The notes under the pieces are model-generated. The model was not told where the DNA came from, did no database searches, and saw only the letters and a list, made by a program, of their open reading frames with translations. From positions 3,171,001 to 3,235,000 of the forward strand of contig NC_088809.1 in the NCBI RefSeq assembly GCF_011386835.1: a DNA stretch of 64,000 nt, read 5' to 3'. Made by a program: the position numbers and the translations under genes. This DNA is from Chrysemys picta bellii (lineage: Eukaryota; Chordata; Testudines; Emydidae). This document shows positions 10,901 to 23,000 of the stretch, piece after piece (position 1 is the first letter of the stretch; every line of letters begins with the position of its first letter).

Positions 10901-13730
10901 AAGTTGTTTGAAAGGAAAACAAATGAGTGCTGAAGATTTCTAAAAATGTGAATCCAAGTAAAATGGCAGAGGAACACTCACCGCCCGTGTCTGGAGTTCT
11001 TCACATGTCACTTAACCCATGTGTTCCTGATGTACATAGGCTGGATGGTATTTGCCACTTGTTACTTGGGCTTTGTAGTTACAGTAACTTTGTTATTTAC
11101 ATACAGAACGAATACTTAAATTTACCACTGAAAACAACCTAACCTTGCGCCGTGTCGTTTCTTTGGGCATGCCCTTCCGGTAGCGATGTTAGATGAGAAC
11201 AGGCTGCGTTTGCAAATGAGACAGAGCCAGGTGGCCGGAGTGCGGGGGGCAACAGACACAACACTCAATGTGGAGTTGGGCTCTGGGATGCGTCACTCAG
11301 GGCCTAGATGAAGAAACATTGTTTAATTTTGACCAAAATTGGCAGAAAGCTTCTAAATACAATTGATACGTAACTGTGTACTCAAAATAGAGCTGACTGG
11401 GAAATACTTAGCCCCAGGGGAGATATTTTATGCATTTTCCTGTACTCTGCTGCCGTCAGTTAAGGCAAAAGTCTGTAGCCACGTAACAGGATGAGCTTGT
11501 TTGCACCATGTAATACATCAAAACAGTTATTCATTTCACAATGGACTTTTACATGCCTAGAAAATCATCAGCACAACGCCGGGATCCCCAAAGCCTGAGT
11601 GAGGTGCTTAGGCTCGCTCTGCGCAGGCGGGAGAGAACTGGGCAGCTAAGAATGGGACCCTCCCTAGGCAGGGAGCGGCCTGAGTTAGCCGCTGGGGTGG
11701 GGGTGCTGAGCCTGGCTCTTTATGCTGCTTGGTGCCTATCGCAGTGTGTGACCCACAGCAGGAACCTGCTCATGGACTCGGTCCGGTGAGTTCGGTGCTA
11801 AACTGTTGCCTGTGAGATTAAGTATCTGCCTAATGCCCCACAAACCAGCAGTGGCGAAGGGGACAGAGGCCTCTGCTGTAGCTGGGTGGTTTGGATACTC
11901 AGACATTTGGGGGAGGGGGGGTCTGGTTTCATTCCCCGGTGGGCCTGAGGCTTCTGCGGGCTCTCAAGTGCATTTGCTCAGCGTGGCGCGAAGGGATGCG
12001 CTGGTGTGGGGTGCTCTTGCCTAAGCTGCTCCACTTTAATTAAATAATTGGGTCACAGCAACTCTCAGGCCCATTGTGTAGCTCAGTGGTTCGGGTTCTC
12101 ACTCAGGAGGTGGGAGAATTGGGCTCAATTCCCCCTTATCCTGCTATTTGAAGGATGGGGGCACGGCCAGGAGTCAGAATCACACCCTAGTCCAGTGGCT
12201 GGAGACTCGCCTAATACCCTCCACACCGTACCCCCACAAGGCTGCTTGTTGGGCACTTATGCTTTAGGCCAATTGATATTTAATTAAGGTGGACAGGCTT
12301 CCAGAGGAACAACAGAGGGAGGCTCACATGAGGATGCCACCTAGCTCAGGAATGGAACCAGGGTCTCCAACTTCCCAGCTGAACAACCTCATCACTGCAC
12401 CACAGACAGCATGTTGGGACTGCTTTGGCCCAATTAATATTTAATTAAAGCGGAAGGGCTTACAGAGGCAAGCCTGGGGGAACTCCACAGCCTAGCCCAG
12501 GAACAGGGCCCAGGTCTCTGCCAACAGTGTAGTATGGGAACACGACGCTCATCGTTGTGCAGTGTCGCTGTGAGAGCACCTGTGCAACAAGGAGATGCAA
12601 ATGCTGCAGGGAAGATTTGGTGCACTTGATGCATGCGGCTGTGACAGTGACGAGTGCAGCGACAGAGCACTGAACACATCAGAGACAGGTTTTGAGGGGC
12701 AGTAGAAATGTTTCAACAGTCTGCAAATTTCTGTGACTATTTTTGTCAGTTAATATTGCCCAAAGGGGCATTGCATTAGATATCAAATAGCTCATAGTTG
12801 TATGTAGGGGTTACATTAGAGTATTCACATGCTATATTCATACAAGACCTTCTACTAAAAGTCCTGACAGTTATATAAGTTGTGTACAGTGTATTGTCAT
12901 ATTATTCAGCGACCCTGTCACAGTTGTATCATAGGTTCTTGTTTAGCTTAATGTCTCCAGCTGAGCAGATATATTTTTGATGTTATGTTTTAAAATTAAG
13001 GGGCAGGAGTTATCGTCTACATAACTTCATAAAAATAGACAGAAAAACATTTCTCAAATGAGTCCATTCCTCAAATGACAACAAATATTGTTAGGTATTA
13101 CATGGTACAAACATGCTCATACTGTCATGTGACTATAGATTTCTGCTTTAACTGAAGACAAAAAAGTATAGGACAACGCATAAAATATACACACCGGGGG
13201 TTAAATATTTCCCAAACTTTCCAACACAGGACTATTTGGAGTACACACTTGCATTATTAATTGTATTTAGAAGCTTTCTGACAATTTTGGTAAAATTAGA
13301 CTGATTCTACGAGTTACAGCCCTTTCTGTGATTTTATGCCCCATAACATTTAAACATGATACAATAAACCTCCCATGAGGGTTGCATCTACATCCCCCCG
13401 GGAATGACCACTGGGTATGTGCCTAACGTGGTACCGATGACATTTTTCTACCTGCTGGGTTACCCTTAGTACCCCGGAGGGGTTCAGGCTGCTACACTAA
13501 TAAAAGGCCAGCCCCAAAAGATGTGTTGGGGCAAAGAAGCTACTATAAGAGATCAACCCTGCACTAGGGAAGCATTAGGAAGGGCCAAGAAATCACCAAA
13601 AAACCGGCGCTTCTGTATTCATAATCCCACTGTCCCAAACCCTTGAGGCCCAGAAATAGTTAATGCTCCTGCAGGAACCACAGCAGCAGGGGAGATGAAG
13701 GGCATGGAAGTCACAAAATCTCAGCCTAAT
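7954..13730 (+). other. ADORA2B 3' UTR and intergenic DNA
   Basis: Begins with the 3' UTR, which has T-rich tracts at 8068-8094 and 8276-8300. I found no AATAAA close to the stop; an ATTAAA at 9574-9579 is a possible poly(A) signal, so the transcript end is uncertain. The remainder is AT-rich in 12680-13700 and contains the tRNA-like repeat cluster at 11790-12560. No conserved coding exon was seen. Confidence 0.6.
11790..12560. repeat. Cluster of tRNA-like SINE monomers in opposing orientations
   Basis: Two plus-strand monomers (about 11869-11937 and 12073-12133) read GTAGCTCAGTGGTT or a close variant, and end GGGCTCAATTCCC or GTTTCATTCCC. These resemble Pol III A and B boxes. Two similar units are on the minus strand (about 12345-12408 and 12488-12540). 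Three copies of a CCAATT-ATTTAATTAA-GTGGA spacer (near 12032, 12268 and 12429) separate them, one inverted relative to the other two. The family name is unknown to me. Confidence 0.5.
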
Positions 13731-13734
13731 GTTA

Positions 13735-13915
13735 TGAGGCTTCATATTATTCATTTATTACAACACAACTAAGTAATACAACGGTGCAGGGCTGCTAAAT
13801 AATTTCCTGCCTAAATTCAGCTTGGGAGGAAAACTATCTGCCTTGATCCCTTGGCTTAGGGATGTTAGTCACTGTACCTCAGAGGAGCCAGGGAGGCGTT
13901 GCAGGAGAGAAGGTG
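13735..13915 (-). other. ZSWIM7: ZSWIM7 3' UTR with poly(A) signal
   Basis: On the minus strand the stop at 13916-13918 is followed about 157 bases later by AATAAA (plus-strand TTTATT at 13754-13759). Cleavage near 13735 would give a short 3' UTR. Confidence 0.6.
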
Positions 13916-14047
13916 TTAGCACACGGTCCCAGGTCCTTCCTCCTCTTCCTCTGCCAGTAAGATGCTTGCCAGCTGCTGGTCAGAGACAGAGAGCTCTTGG
14001 CATGCGCCTGTGGCCTGGCTGAGGTACATGGCAAGGATGTGCTTACA
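13916..14047 (-). CDS. ZSWIM7: ZSWIM7 last coding exon
   Basis: Encodes 43 residues and a TAA stop. Begins exactly at the third zinc ligand, CKHILAMYLSQ, and ends EEEEEGPGTVC. Acceptor AG at 14048-14049, phase 0. Aligns with human CKHLLAVYLSQ and LSVSDKQL. Confidence 0.95.
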   Translation of the reverse strand, partial: CKHILAMYLSQATGACQELSVSDQQLASILLAEEEEEGPGTVC

Positions 14048-17000
14048 CTGCAAGATACAGACGTGAGCAAATTAGCAATAAAGGTGACCCATGAATGGCT
14101 GGGTTTAAAGAAGGGCTTCCTCCCGACCCCAACGTGCTCCAATCCCAGCAAAGAGAACACGGGCACAGGCTAGAGAGCAGGTAAAGAATTCTACCCCAGG
14201 CAGTAGCTGGGCCCAAATCAACTGTGTAGTCAAGGCAATGTTCACCCCGAGGTTTTGTTCACCTGCATCAGGTCTCCTGGGTGTCTTGTGTGCAGTGTGC
14301 CCCTGCTCCCCACACAGCTGGCTGAAGATACCACAGGGCCCAACTCACACTGTGTCCTCCAGTGAATCAACGACAGGAAAGACCCAGGCTCACTAATGTC
14401 TGGCCCTACTGCCCCACGCCTGCCATAGCCAGGATCATCCCTGGTCTTAGCTCCTGCAGGCCCTTGCTCAAGGCTTTTCAACTCAAAGCCACATGGTTCC
14501 CATATAAACACACCATGGGCCTGGCCCCTCTATTCGGAGGGCAGGAGATGGAGACAACAGGCTTCCTGCTGACTGTATCAGCTCACCGATGTGAGATGCC
14601 CTCTCCTCTCAGGATATTACCCAGAGGACTGAAGGGTCTTTCTTCCCTGTGGGGAAGTGAATTATGAAGCACTGCTGTGCCCTGCACCCTTATCATCACC
14701 TTAGCCCCCACACTGACTGTTCCCCTCTCCTGTAGGCACGTGTACTGAACTTCAGTGCAGATGAGGCTCCCCTTTGGGATCCAGTAGAGACTCTGTTATA
14801 ACAAAAAGAACAGGAGTACTTGTGACACCTTAGAGACTAACAAATGTATTTGGGCATAAGCTTTCGTGGGCTAAAACCCACTTCATCAGATGCATGGAGT
14901 GGGAAATACAGTAGACAGATTTTTTTATACACACACCCACAACATGAAAAGATTGGGGGCCACCATCTTTTCATGTTCTCTGTGTATATTTATCTTCCTA
15001 CTGTATTTTCCACTGCATGCATCCAATGAAGGGGGTTTTAGCCCACAAAAGCTTATGCTCAAACAAATTTGTTAGTCTCTAAGGTGCCACAAGTACTCCT
15101 GTTCTTTTTGCTGATACAGACTAACACGGCTCCCACTCTGAAACCTGTTACAACAAAGGCAGCCTGAGGATGAGTCCAGGGGCCACTGATCTTTACTGTC
15201 ATAACTAGTAACACTTCATTGCAAACCAACACTATCCCATGAGCCCGGCTGCTCACACATGACTCCCCATTGTCGGCTCAGGGCATGGTGGCCACAGATT
15301 GCTCCAACGTTTCAACACTTGTGCGTTTCCTCCCTTGCACAACCCAGGTACATGAAATCCTGCTCAGGGAAGTGTGTCAGCGGCACAGACTCTCCCCCTC
15401 GTTCAAGGCAGGCAACTTACCACCAGGCTGTCGTTCTTCCGCAGCACGGAGAAAGCAAATGCAGGGCACGTGCAGAAGTGGCAGGAGGCGTAGCAGGTGT
15501 ACAGTTTGCCTGAACTCCCGAGGACCTGGAATAGACAGATTCACAGAGTGGGCCTCAGAAACTGGGGGCTCTGCCTGCCATTTCGCTCCTGACTCCCTGC
15601 CACTCGCCACATCTAACTTACTCCCCCAGCTGCCAGGCAAACTGCCCGGGGACGGGGAGCTTGGAGCGGCACATCCTGAACGGGGCCCCCTGGAATTCAG
15701 CACGTCGTGCCTGCGCTTTCCTTCTGGAACCTCACGCGACGGCAGAAGCCAGGTTCCCCCGGCCACTCTCTGTCCTATTCTATGCAGGGGCTGCTGGTTC
15801 AGCTCCTTCAGTGTTATCACAGGGCGACATTCGGGCAGACACAGCGCCCGCGTTAGGGTGACATGTACACGCCGTCTCGCCCCCGGGGAGAGCTGAACCC
15901 AGGGTGGGAGTGTTTTAGAGGAAGAGAGGCCAGTGTCAAGCCCGCCTGCCCAGTAGATAACAGCACTGTGAGGTATTTGATACTTCAGGGGGCAAAGGAG
16001 CCAGGAGAAGTGGGCCAACCTGGCTGCTGATTGTCTTGAAAACTCTGTCTGACAAATGCCAGAGACAAGGGGCTGGCTGTCCTCCGTCCCCACTGCCCCA
16101 ACTAACTTCCAAGCATGCCCCAAAGCACAGATTTGTCACAATACCCTGCCTACTTACCCACAAACACTCCCTGACTTACAGCCTGTGCACTGGGGACGGG
16201 GGCTGCCAACTGGGCAGCGATGGGCCTGCAGCGCTCCTCTGCACCAGCTGAGATTCTACTGCCCAGGGACTAAGAGAACTCTGCTGCCGCTGAACACATG
16301 GCCCCTCTCACACCAAACCGGAGCTAGGCTCCAATCTCTCAGCGGATGGAGAGGAATGTAAAACCCCTCAAGGCTATCCCAGAGCTTCAGACCATCCAGC
16401 AAGTTCCCAGGGGCTAGAAGGGGCGGACAAACCTCTTGTATCTTATGCCAGACAAAGGGAGTTTGTGAGCCCCGGGCCCCCAAGGACAGGGGGTGGAAAT
16501 AAACCAGAAGGGAGCCCTTGCCGGGGACTCTTCTCCTAGCCAGCTGCAATGGCTGGAAGCCATGAGGGGGTCTGGCTGTTTGGCTGCCACAAGCAGCTGC
16601 AGTTGTTGGATTTCAGTTTTCTTGAATAAACAAAGTTCAGGTCTCCAGAGAAAGGGCCTCGCTGTTCTGTCTCTGTGCTGGGACCGTTTCAGGGGAAAGT
16701 CTCTGTGTCCCTTTCCCATGTGCCGCCCCTTCACTCGGCAGAGGGGCATGTTTTCAGTGCAGGGAAGCAGACAGGCAAGATGCACTCTTGGCCGCTGCTG
16801 GGACTGCCGTGAACAGCCTGAAAAAGCCATCCCAGAACCTCCTGCTTTTAACTTCTGGCAGGCAGGAAAAGGGCTTGTAGGAGTTAATCCCATCAGGTGC
16901 TCTCCCCTGAGCCTCCTGCCCCTCTGCTGCACAGGGTGGGGAGAGATTACGCTCTGAGTTACACCAGTGTAAATCTGGCTACAATAGCGGTGCCCCAGTT

Positions 17001-20000
17001 TCCGAGATCTGAATCCAGTCCAGCCTGTGTGTGCAGCTCACATTATGCCCAAGCAGCATTTGTCAGCCCTGCAGATGCAGGCAGGGGACTTGGCCTGGCC
17101 TTAATGCCAGGGAAGTTCAATAGCTGGTCCCCCCTGGTATCCTGTGTCTGGCCCAGCTTTTCCTGGGTAATCCAAAGGAAGGGGGAATCCCCTCCCTTAG
17201 ATTCACCCGGAGCCAACTGCACAAGGTTATTTAGAGGGCCTGGGTGGGCGGGAATCTCTCACCGAGCTCCTGGGTGGGCAGACTAAACTATTATTGTCGT
17301 CCATGCTTCACAGAAATCACAACCATCGCACCTGTCTCCATCCTGATCTCCTTTAAAGCCGCCCAGTTACCGGGCACGGGCCCGACCCCCAGCACAACTC
17401 CATTGACGTCGAAGGTCTTGTCTACCCGTCGGAGGGTTAGAGTGATCCATGCTGCGGGGGGAATGTGAAAGGCCGGAGTTATGCTGGTGTAATCCCCACG
17501 GGAATGCTCCTCTTCCAGCACGGGCCTTTTCCAGCACCGGCTTATGTTGCTTTTGAGGGGTTTAAGCAAAACCAAAACCCCCCACTCTTGTCCTGGACTA
17601 AGCGTGTCCACACGGGGTTTATATGGGACTTGGAAAGCTTTGCTGTATAAGGAAGGGGCCCTGACTGGCTCCAACGACCCCACAAACACTCTTTGCTCTA
17701 GTCCCACAGAGCAGCAAGCTTTGGTTTGGCTCGGTCCCAGTCACGCACACAAGACAGCGTCCCCTGGGTTAACAGTGAGCAGCAGAGACTGTCCGAATCC
17801 TGCGCACTGACATCCATCTTCAGGAAACCGCACTCCTTCTAGCCTCCTCCTAACACCCACACTATCCCACCTCCAAATCCAGTGCTCCGCTTGCCATCCC
17901 GAAAGCAACGTCTCTGCACCGCAGCTCCACTTTCCCTTCCAGCCATGTGCCGACCGACTGACTGTCCCAGGGGCCGGCTCAATAGTTTACTTGGGAGCAC
18001 TCATCTCTCCCAATCTGGTTTTTAGATTGCTTCCCAGCTGGTCTGGGCCTGGAGGGGAGCAGAAATGGTAGCCGGGGTGTGTTTACACTATGAAGCAGAC
18101 TGGGCTTTGATCAGAGACTGGTTATTCACCTTGCCTGCCCTGGGCTCCCCTTCACTCCACACTGTTTGTTTCACTTGCAATAGGCTTGTTATTTTCTGTC
18201 CCGTTTGATTGTTTGCTTGCAAGATTAAGTATTTCGATGGCGACTTTCCCTCAGCCGACTTCAGAAGCTGCCAGCGTTGCTCTGGTTGAGCATTTCCCCC
18301 GTGGCGTTGGCTGCCCCTCCCAGAAAGAACAGGCCTTTCACGACTCTCTGATTCAGGTGGAATCTCAAATCCATGGGCCACGCAGCACTGAAATGCGGCA
18401 GCCAGACCTTCCCTCCGCCTGAGACGCTGCGCTGTCTCCTCCCATCATTCTCTCCAGTCTTGGGGAAACAAGGGCTGCTTTGCAAACTCCCAGGGGCTTG
18501 TCCATCCCCTCCTACAAGAACTCAGAGGGATCAAACCCAACCAAAACGCAGCTTCCGAGAGGAAACCACCCTGGGGTTCCTGTGACATACGTCGAGCCAA
18601 TGGAGTGAATAAGGCTGGATCCTGACCTCAGAGACAGGAGCACATACTCCACTTGCATGGCCGGTGAGCGGGAAGAGGTGGAAGTCACCAGACATGCAGC
18701 CAGGCTCTGCTGTGGGTCCCACGTCGGAAAAGGCTCCTGAGCACAAAGAACCAAGGCAGCCAGGAGCTAGTTTTTAAACTTGCAAACCTTCCTCTCTTAC
18801 TGTGTATGTCTGTGGCACGGATAAGACGAGGTCCAGGGGAAACCAGCACAGGAGGCAGGGATAGTGCAGTGCTGGAAAACTGGCTGCACAGGCATCTGGG
18901 GAAGCGTCAGGTGAGTAGTGTTCCACCCCAGCAAATGCCAGGTTCCTCCATCATCTACCATCTCCCTGCAACCAGCATCTGATTAACCAGCACCATATGG
19001 CTAAGCCCAGGAGCGGAGCAGACATTTCCACATGAGCATTTTAATCTGTTTACAGACAGCGGGGCAGGCTGCCACAGAGTTCTAGGAAATGAAAATGAAA
19101 ATATATTTAAACAAATAATCTAATAAAGATGCAGGATGTGAACGATCAACACTAAGCAAACAGATCAGGCCAGGCCAACAGCTGAAGGGAGCAAGGGGAA
19201 GATAGGCAGGAGGGATGGAACAGGCTTCAGATGCCTAGTCTGGGCTTGACCCTGAGGAGAAAAATATTTGCCATCTCACCCCATTCCCGCTGGCTGGCTT
19301 CAGTTCCATGGCCCGCTGAGTACCTGTCACTGGTCACGTTGGGTGTGGCTAACCGGTGCCCGGACTTCGCTACATTAAGGGCCGCATTGACAATTGCCAG
19401 GATCCCAAAGCTTCCATCTACATTTGCATATTTTTTAACCCACCCAAATAACGGCTTGTAGCTCTGCCGCTGGCTGGTGCTTGTGTCTCCGCTGACCAAT
19501 GACGAGACACTGCTTGTTGAGGTCACCAGCGGGTCTGAAGCATCCCCACTCCGGAGCTCCAGGGAGCTGGGTTTAGCCCACAAGCTGCAGTTCAGGTGAG
19601 CACTAGGAGAGCCCTTCAGATGAAGGCTAGAGAGTCCAAATTGAAGTTGTAACACGAGGCCTGGAGCTGCTAGCCATGCGATCCCTGCACTGCCATACTG
19701 AGCAGGAGGGGCAAAGGGCTGCTTTCACTTGAATGGGGAAATTAAGCTGAGGCCAGTTTCTGGCCCACCTCAGCAGCTAGAAGGAAAAGTGATCTACACT
19801 GCAGGGAGTTGTATCAGGCGTGTGTCTGGGAGGCAAAAAAGCGAAACAAAAAAGCGGCCGTGCCACCCTAGGATTGGGCAGAACGCTGCCTTGAACAATC
19901 TGCTGCCCCAAGCACCAGCTTGCTCAGCTGGTGCCTGGAGCCGGCCCTGCCAGGAGGAGGCTGTTTCTGAAGCAGTACCCAGGATGATGGACCACAGGCA

Positions 20001-23000
20001 GCACTGGGGGCTGGTACAGTCCATTAGCACTGACACCCCTTCCCATCCGCGTCCGAGCCCTGGGCTGCAGGGGCACCATTCCTGAGGGCAAGTCCAAGAC
20101 TTGTTTGTCTGATAGGTAGATCTATGCATTATCTAGCCCCGCTGAGGACTTTCCCCTCGCTCCCAGCAGACCCTCTCCTCTGTTAGGAGGAAGCGCACAC
20201 AGGAAGTCTGGCCCACTGACAAGGCTCTCCTCAGCTGGTCACATCAGCATTGAGCCATCAATGGATCCAGCCCATGAGAGGGTAATGAGCTGTGAGACAA
20301 TGCACCCATCCAGAGCTACTCCGCATGCTGCTCGCTGCCTCAGTGACGTGGCCTTGATAAAGCCCCTGATTGCATTCCTGTCTCGGCTCCAGTCACAGTC
20401 CTTGGGGGGCTCTGCCCCTTGCCTCAGCACCTCTGGAACGGTGGATACAGCTGCAAGGAGGAGTGCTGCAATGGAGCTTCAAGACCTCCAAGAGAACAGC
20501 TCTCCAGAGGCCTCCACAGCAAAGACATTACAGCAGCAGCAATACCCCGCCCCAGAAAAGGAAAGCGGCTGAGAAACGCACGCCCAGCCCCCAGGCTATT
20601 TATCATCTGGGAAGACGTCCTCACTCCCCTTTGCCATCCCACTCCCATCCTCCTCTCTGATACCGCTGGAAAGACCAGACCGCTGCTGGGCACAGGGTGA
20701 GTGGAGCAGGGGCGGGGCTTTTCACTTATCAGCGCCTGTCAGTTGGCCACTCGGCTTGTCTGTCTAACCCTCTGCTCACTGGCCAAGACTTGCTGCTCTT
20801 TTCCCCTACAGGAACCAGCCTCCGATTCTGCCTCCTGAAGCGGGGAGGGGAGCAGCTCTGAAATCTCTTCTTGTGAGTGAAAATCCATTAATTGGGCTAC
20901 GTAAGCGAATGATAATCCGTAAAGGAAAACTGTAACTATTGGTTGGTCCCACTGGGGATTGTCAAAGGCAATCACATAGCAAAGAGCCTGGTCCATCTTG
21001 CCCTGAAGTCAGTGGGGTTTTACTCCACTCAATGGGAGTAGGAGCTGGCCCTCAGAGGGGCAAACACATGAGAGGGCACGTGCACTAGCTGGGTAGGCGG
21101 CTTGCCAGGCAAACACCCCAAAGCATCCAGAAGGGCGAAGCTGCCCCTTTGTAGGACCCGGTCACTGACGATCAAGGCTGGGAGCTCTTTGGGGAAGGGA
21201 CTCGCTCACTCTCCTTGTGCAGTGCCCGGCACAGCGGGGCCCTGCTCTCGGCTGGGCCTTCAGCACTGGACGTATCACAAAGAAACGCCCCACGTCACTG
21301 AGCTAGGGAGCAGAGCTGCTCGGGTGGAGGGAGAAGGATCTCCTCCAATGCAGCCTTTCCTCACAGTGGCAGCGCTAGCGGCCCAGGCCGGGGAAGAGCT
21401 CTCCATTGCTAACAGGAGACGGGAGGGCGGCAGTCAGACAGTTGGCCATGCCACACACAAGGCATTAATAACACATATAGAGCACGCATGCTCACTACGC
21501 TGTCCAGCTACCTCTAAGGAATGGAAACCCAGGGGCTCGGAGAGCTACAGCACGCGAAGTGTCCAGCCCTGCTGGCCACGAGGAGCTGCTGCAAGGTGAG
21601 CTGAGCCTGCATGGACAAAGAGAAGCACGAAGGCGGAGCTGGGGTCTCCCCACCGCACTGCCTCAGCTTAATGGGGGTTCATTTCAAAGGCTGCCTGCAG
21701 CCACTTAGAGGAGTCCAAACCTGGGCCCAGCAAAGGGCTCAAAGGCTGCACAGAGCTGGGATAAAATGGTCCAAATTGCTGCTCCCCATAGCCTTAATAC
21801 GTAGGTGCAGCTGGTTAAGACGTCACATCCCAGCATGCAATGCTCCATCTTAGCCCTAAAAAACACACAGCACAGAGCCTGGGAGCTCCCAGGCTGGGCT
21901 TTTCAGGCTGGGTATTTAATAAGAGCAGCAACAAGGAAGGAAAAGCCTCAAGGCCTCCAATTAATAAAGGAGGCGTCATCCCAAAGAATCACTGGAGCCG
22001 AGAGACAGCCGCTGCCTCAGGGCCCTGGAAGCAGCACTTAGTCCTTGTGAAACACCAACAAGCAACCGCAACCCCTCAACTCAGCCCAGAGGCCGTGTTC
22101 TTAGGCCCCTGGGTTTATGAATTGGGTCTTACAGGTGGGTCCCACACACTCTCCGGAGTCCCCAAGAACAGCGAAAGCTCCTCCCGTGACTTGAACACCA
22201 CAGCCCCTGAATACGTGACAATGATCACCCTTATCCAGGGCAAAGGGAGCGACTGGATCTTATCCCCAGTTAAACAGAAGGGTCTGCGGTGGCAGCACAT
22301 CTCAGCCCGGCCCGTTTGCAGCTGTAGGGAAGACGGCTGGGGATGCCACTCAGGGCTGTTCCAACACCAAGGGCAGAGTTTGTCCTTCTTCAGAGGTGCA
22401 TTGAGCCTGGTGCAAGGTATTGCATTGGCACTGAAGGGGACGGCAGTCCTGTTTATCCCCCAACAGGCACAGCGTGGGGAGCCTCCACACATCAGCCCCT
22501 TTTACTAACAGGTCTCAATCCTGGCCCTGGAGGACCCCACTCTGTGGGCAAGGGCACTTGGATCACTGTGGCCCATTCAGACCTTCGCTTCTCTGCCAAG
22601 GATGCCAATTATTATGGTGGTTTTTGTGATATAGAGACTTGATCACTATGAGTTGAACTGTGCCCCCTGATTCAATTCACACCAGTTCCCTAAACAGCTT
22701 CCAGATGCAGCAGATTCCCTCCGCTGGCAGTGAAGTCACTAGTTCATGGCCCCCGGCTGGGCAGGGAGTGACCCCCCCGTTGGTAGCACACGCTGCTAGA
22801 CACAGAGTTCAGGACACTCAGGGGACACATTGTGATGGGTTAAAATGGGATCAAAGCTTATTCTGCAGAGCTGGGGCCCTGTCCAAAGGTTCCCAAGGGA
22901 CAGAAGTGATACAGAACTTTGAGGGACATGATGAAAATACTAAACTCTATGGTTTAGTGATCCCCGGAAAACATCCTCCTAACACCGGTATCCATAGAGC

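Noticed and set aside
15270..16123. Long open frames of 208 and 248 codons on opposite strands
   Set aside because: They overlap the real ZSWIM7 exon at 15421-15525 in wrong phases; no homology recognised.
17291..17707. Minus-strand 138-codon frame with a plausible-looking protein composition
   Set aside because: Overlaps dispersed repeat scraps (TTATGCTGGTGTAATCC, CATTGACGTCGAAGG); no domain and inside a ZSWIM7 intron.
21840..22508. 222-codon plus-strand open frame
   Set aside because: Lies in a ZSWIM7 intron, no domain or splice context, typical of a GC-rich intron.
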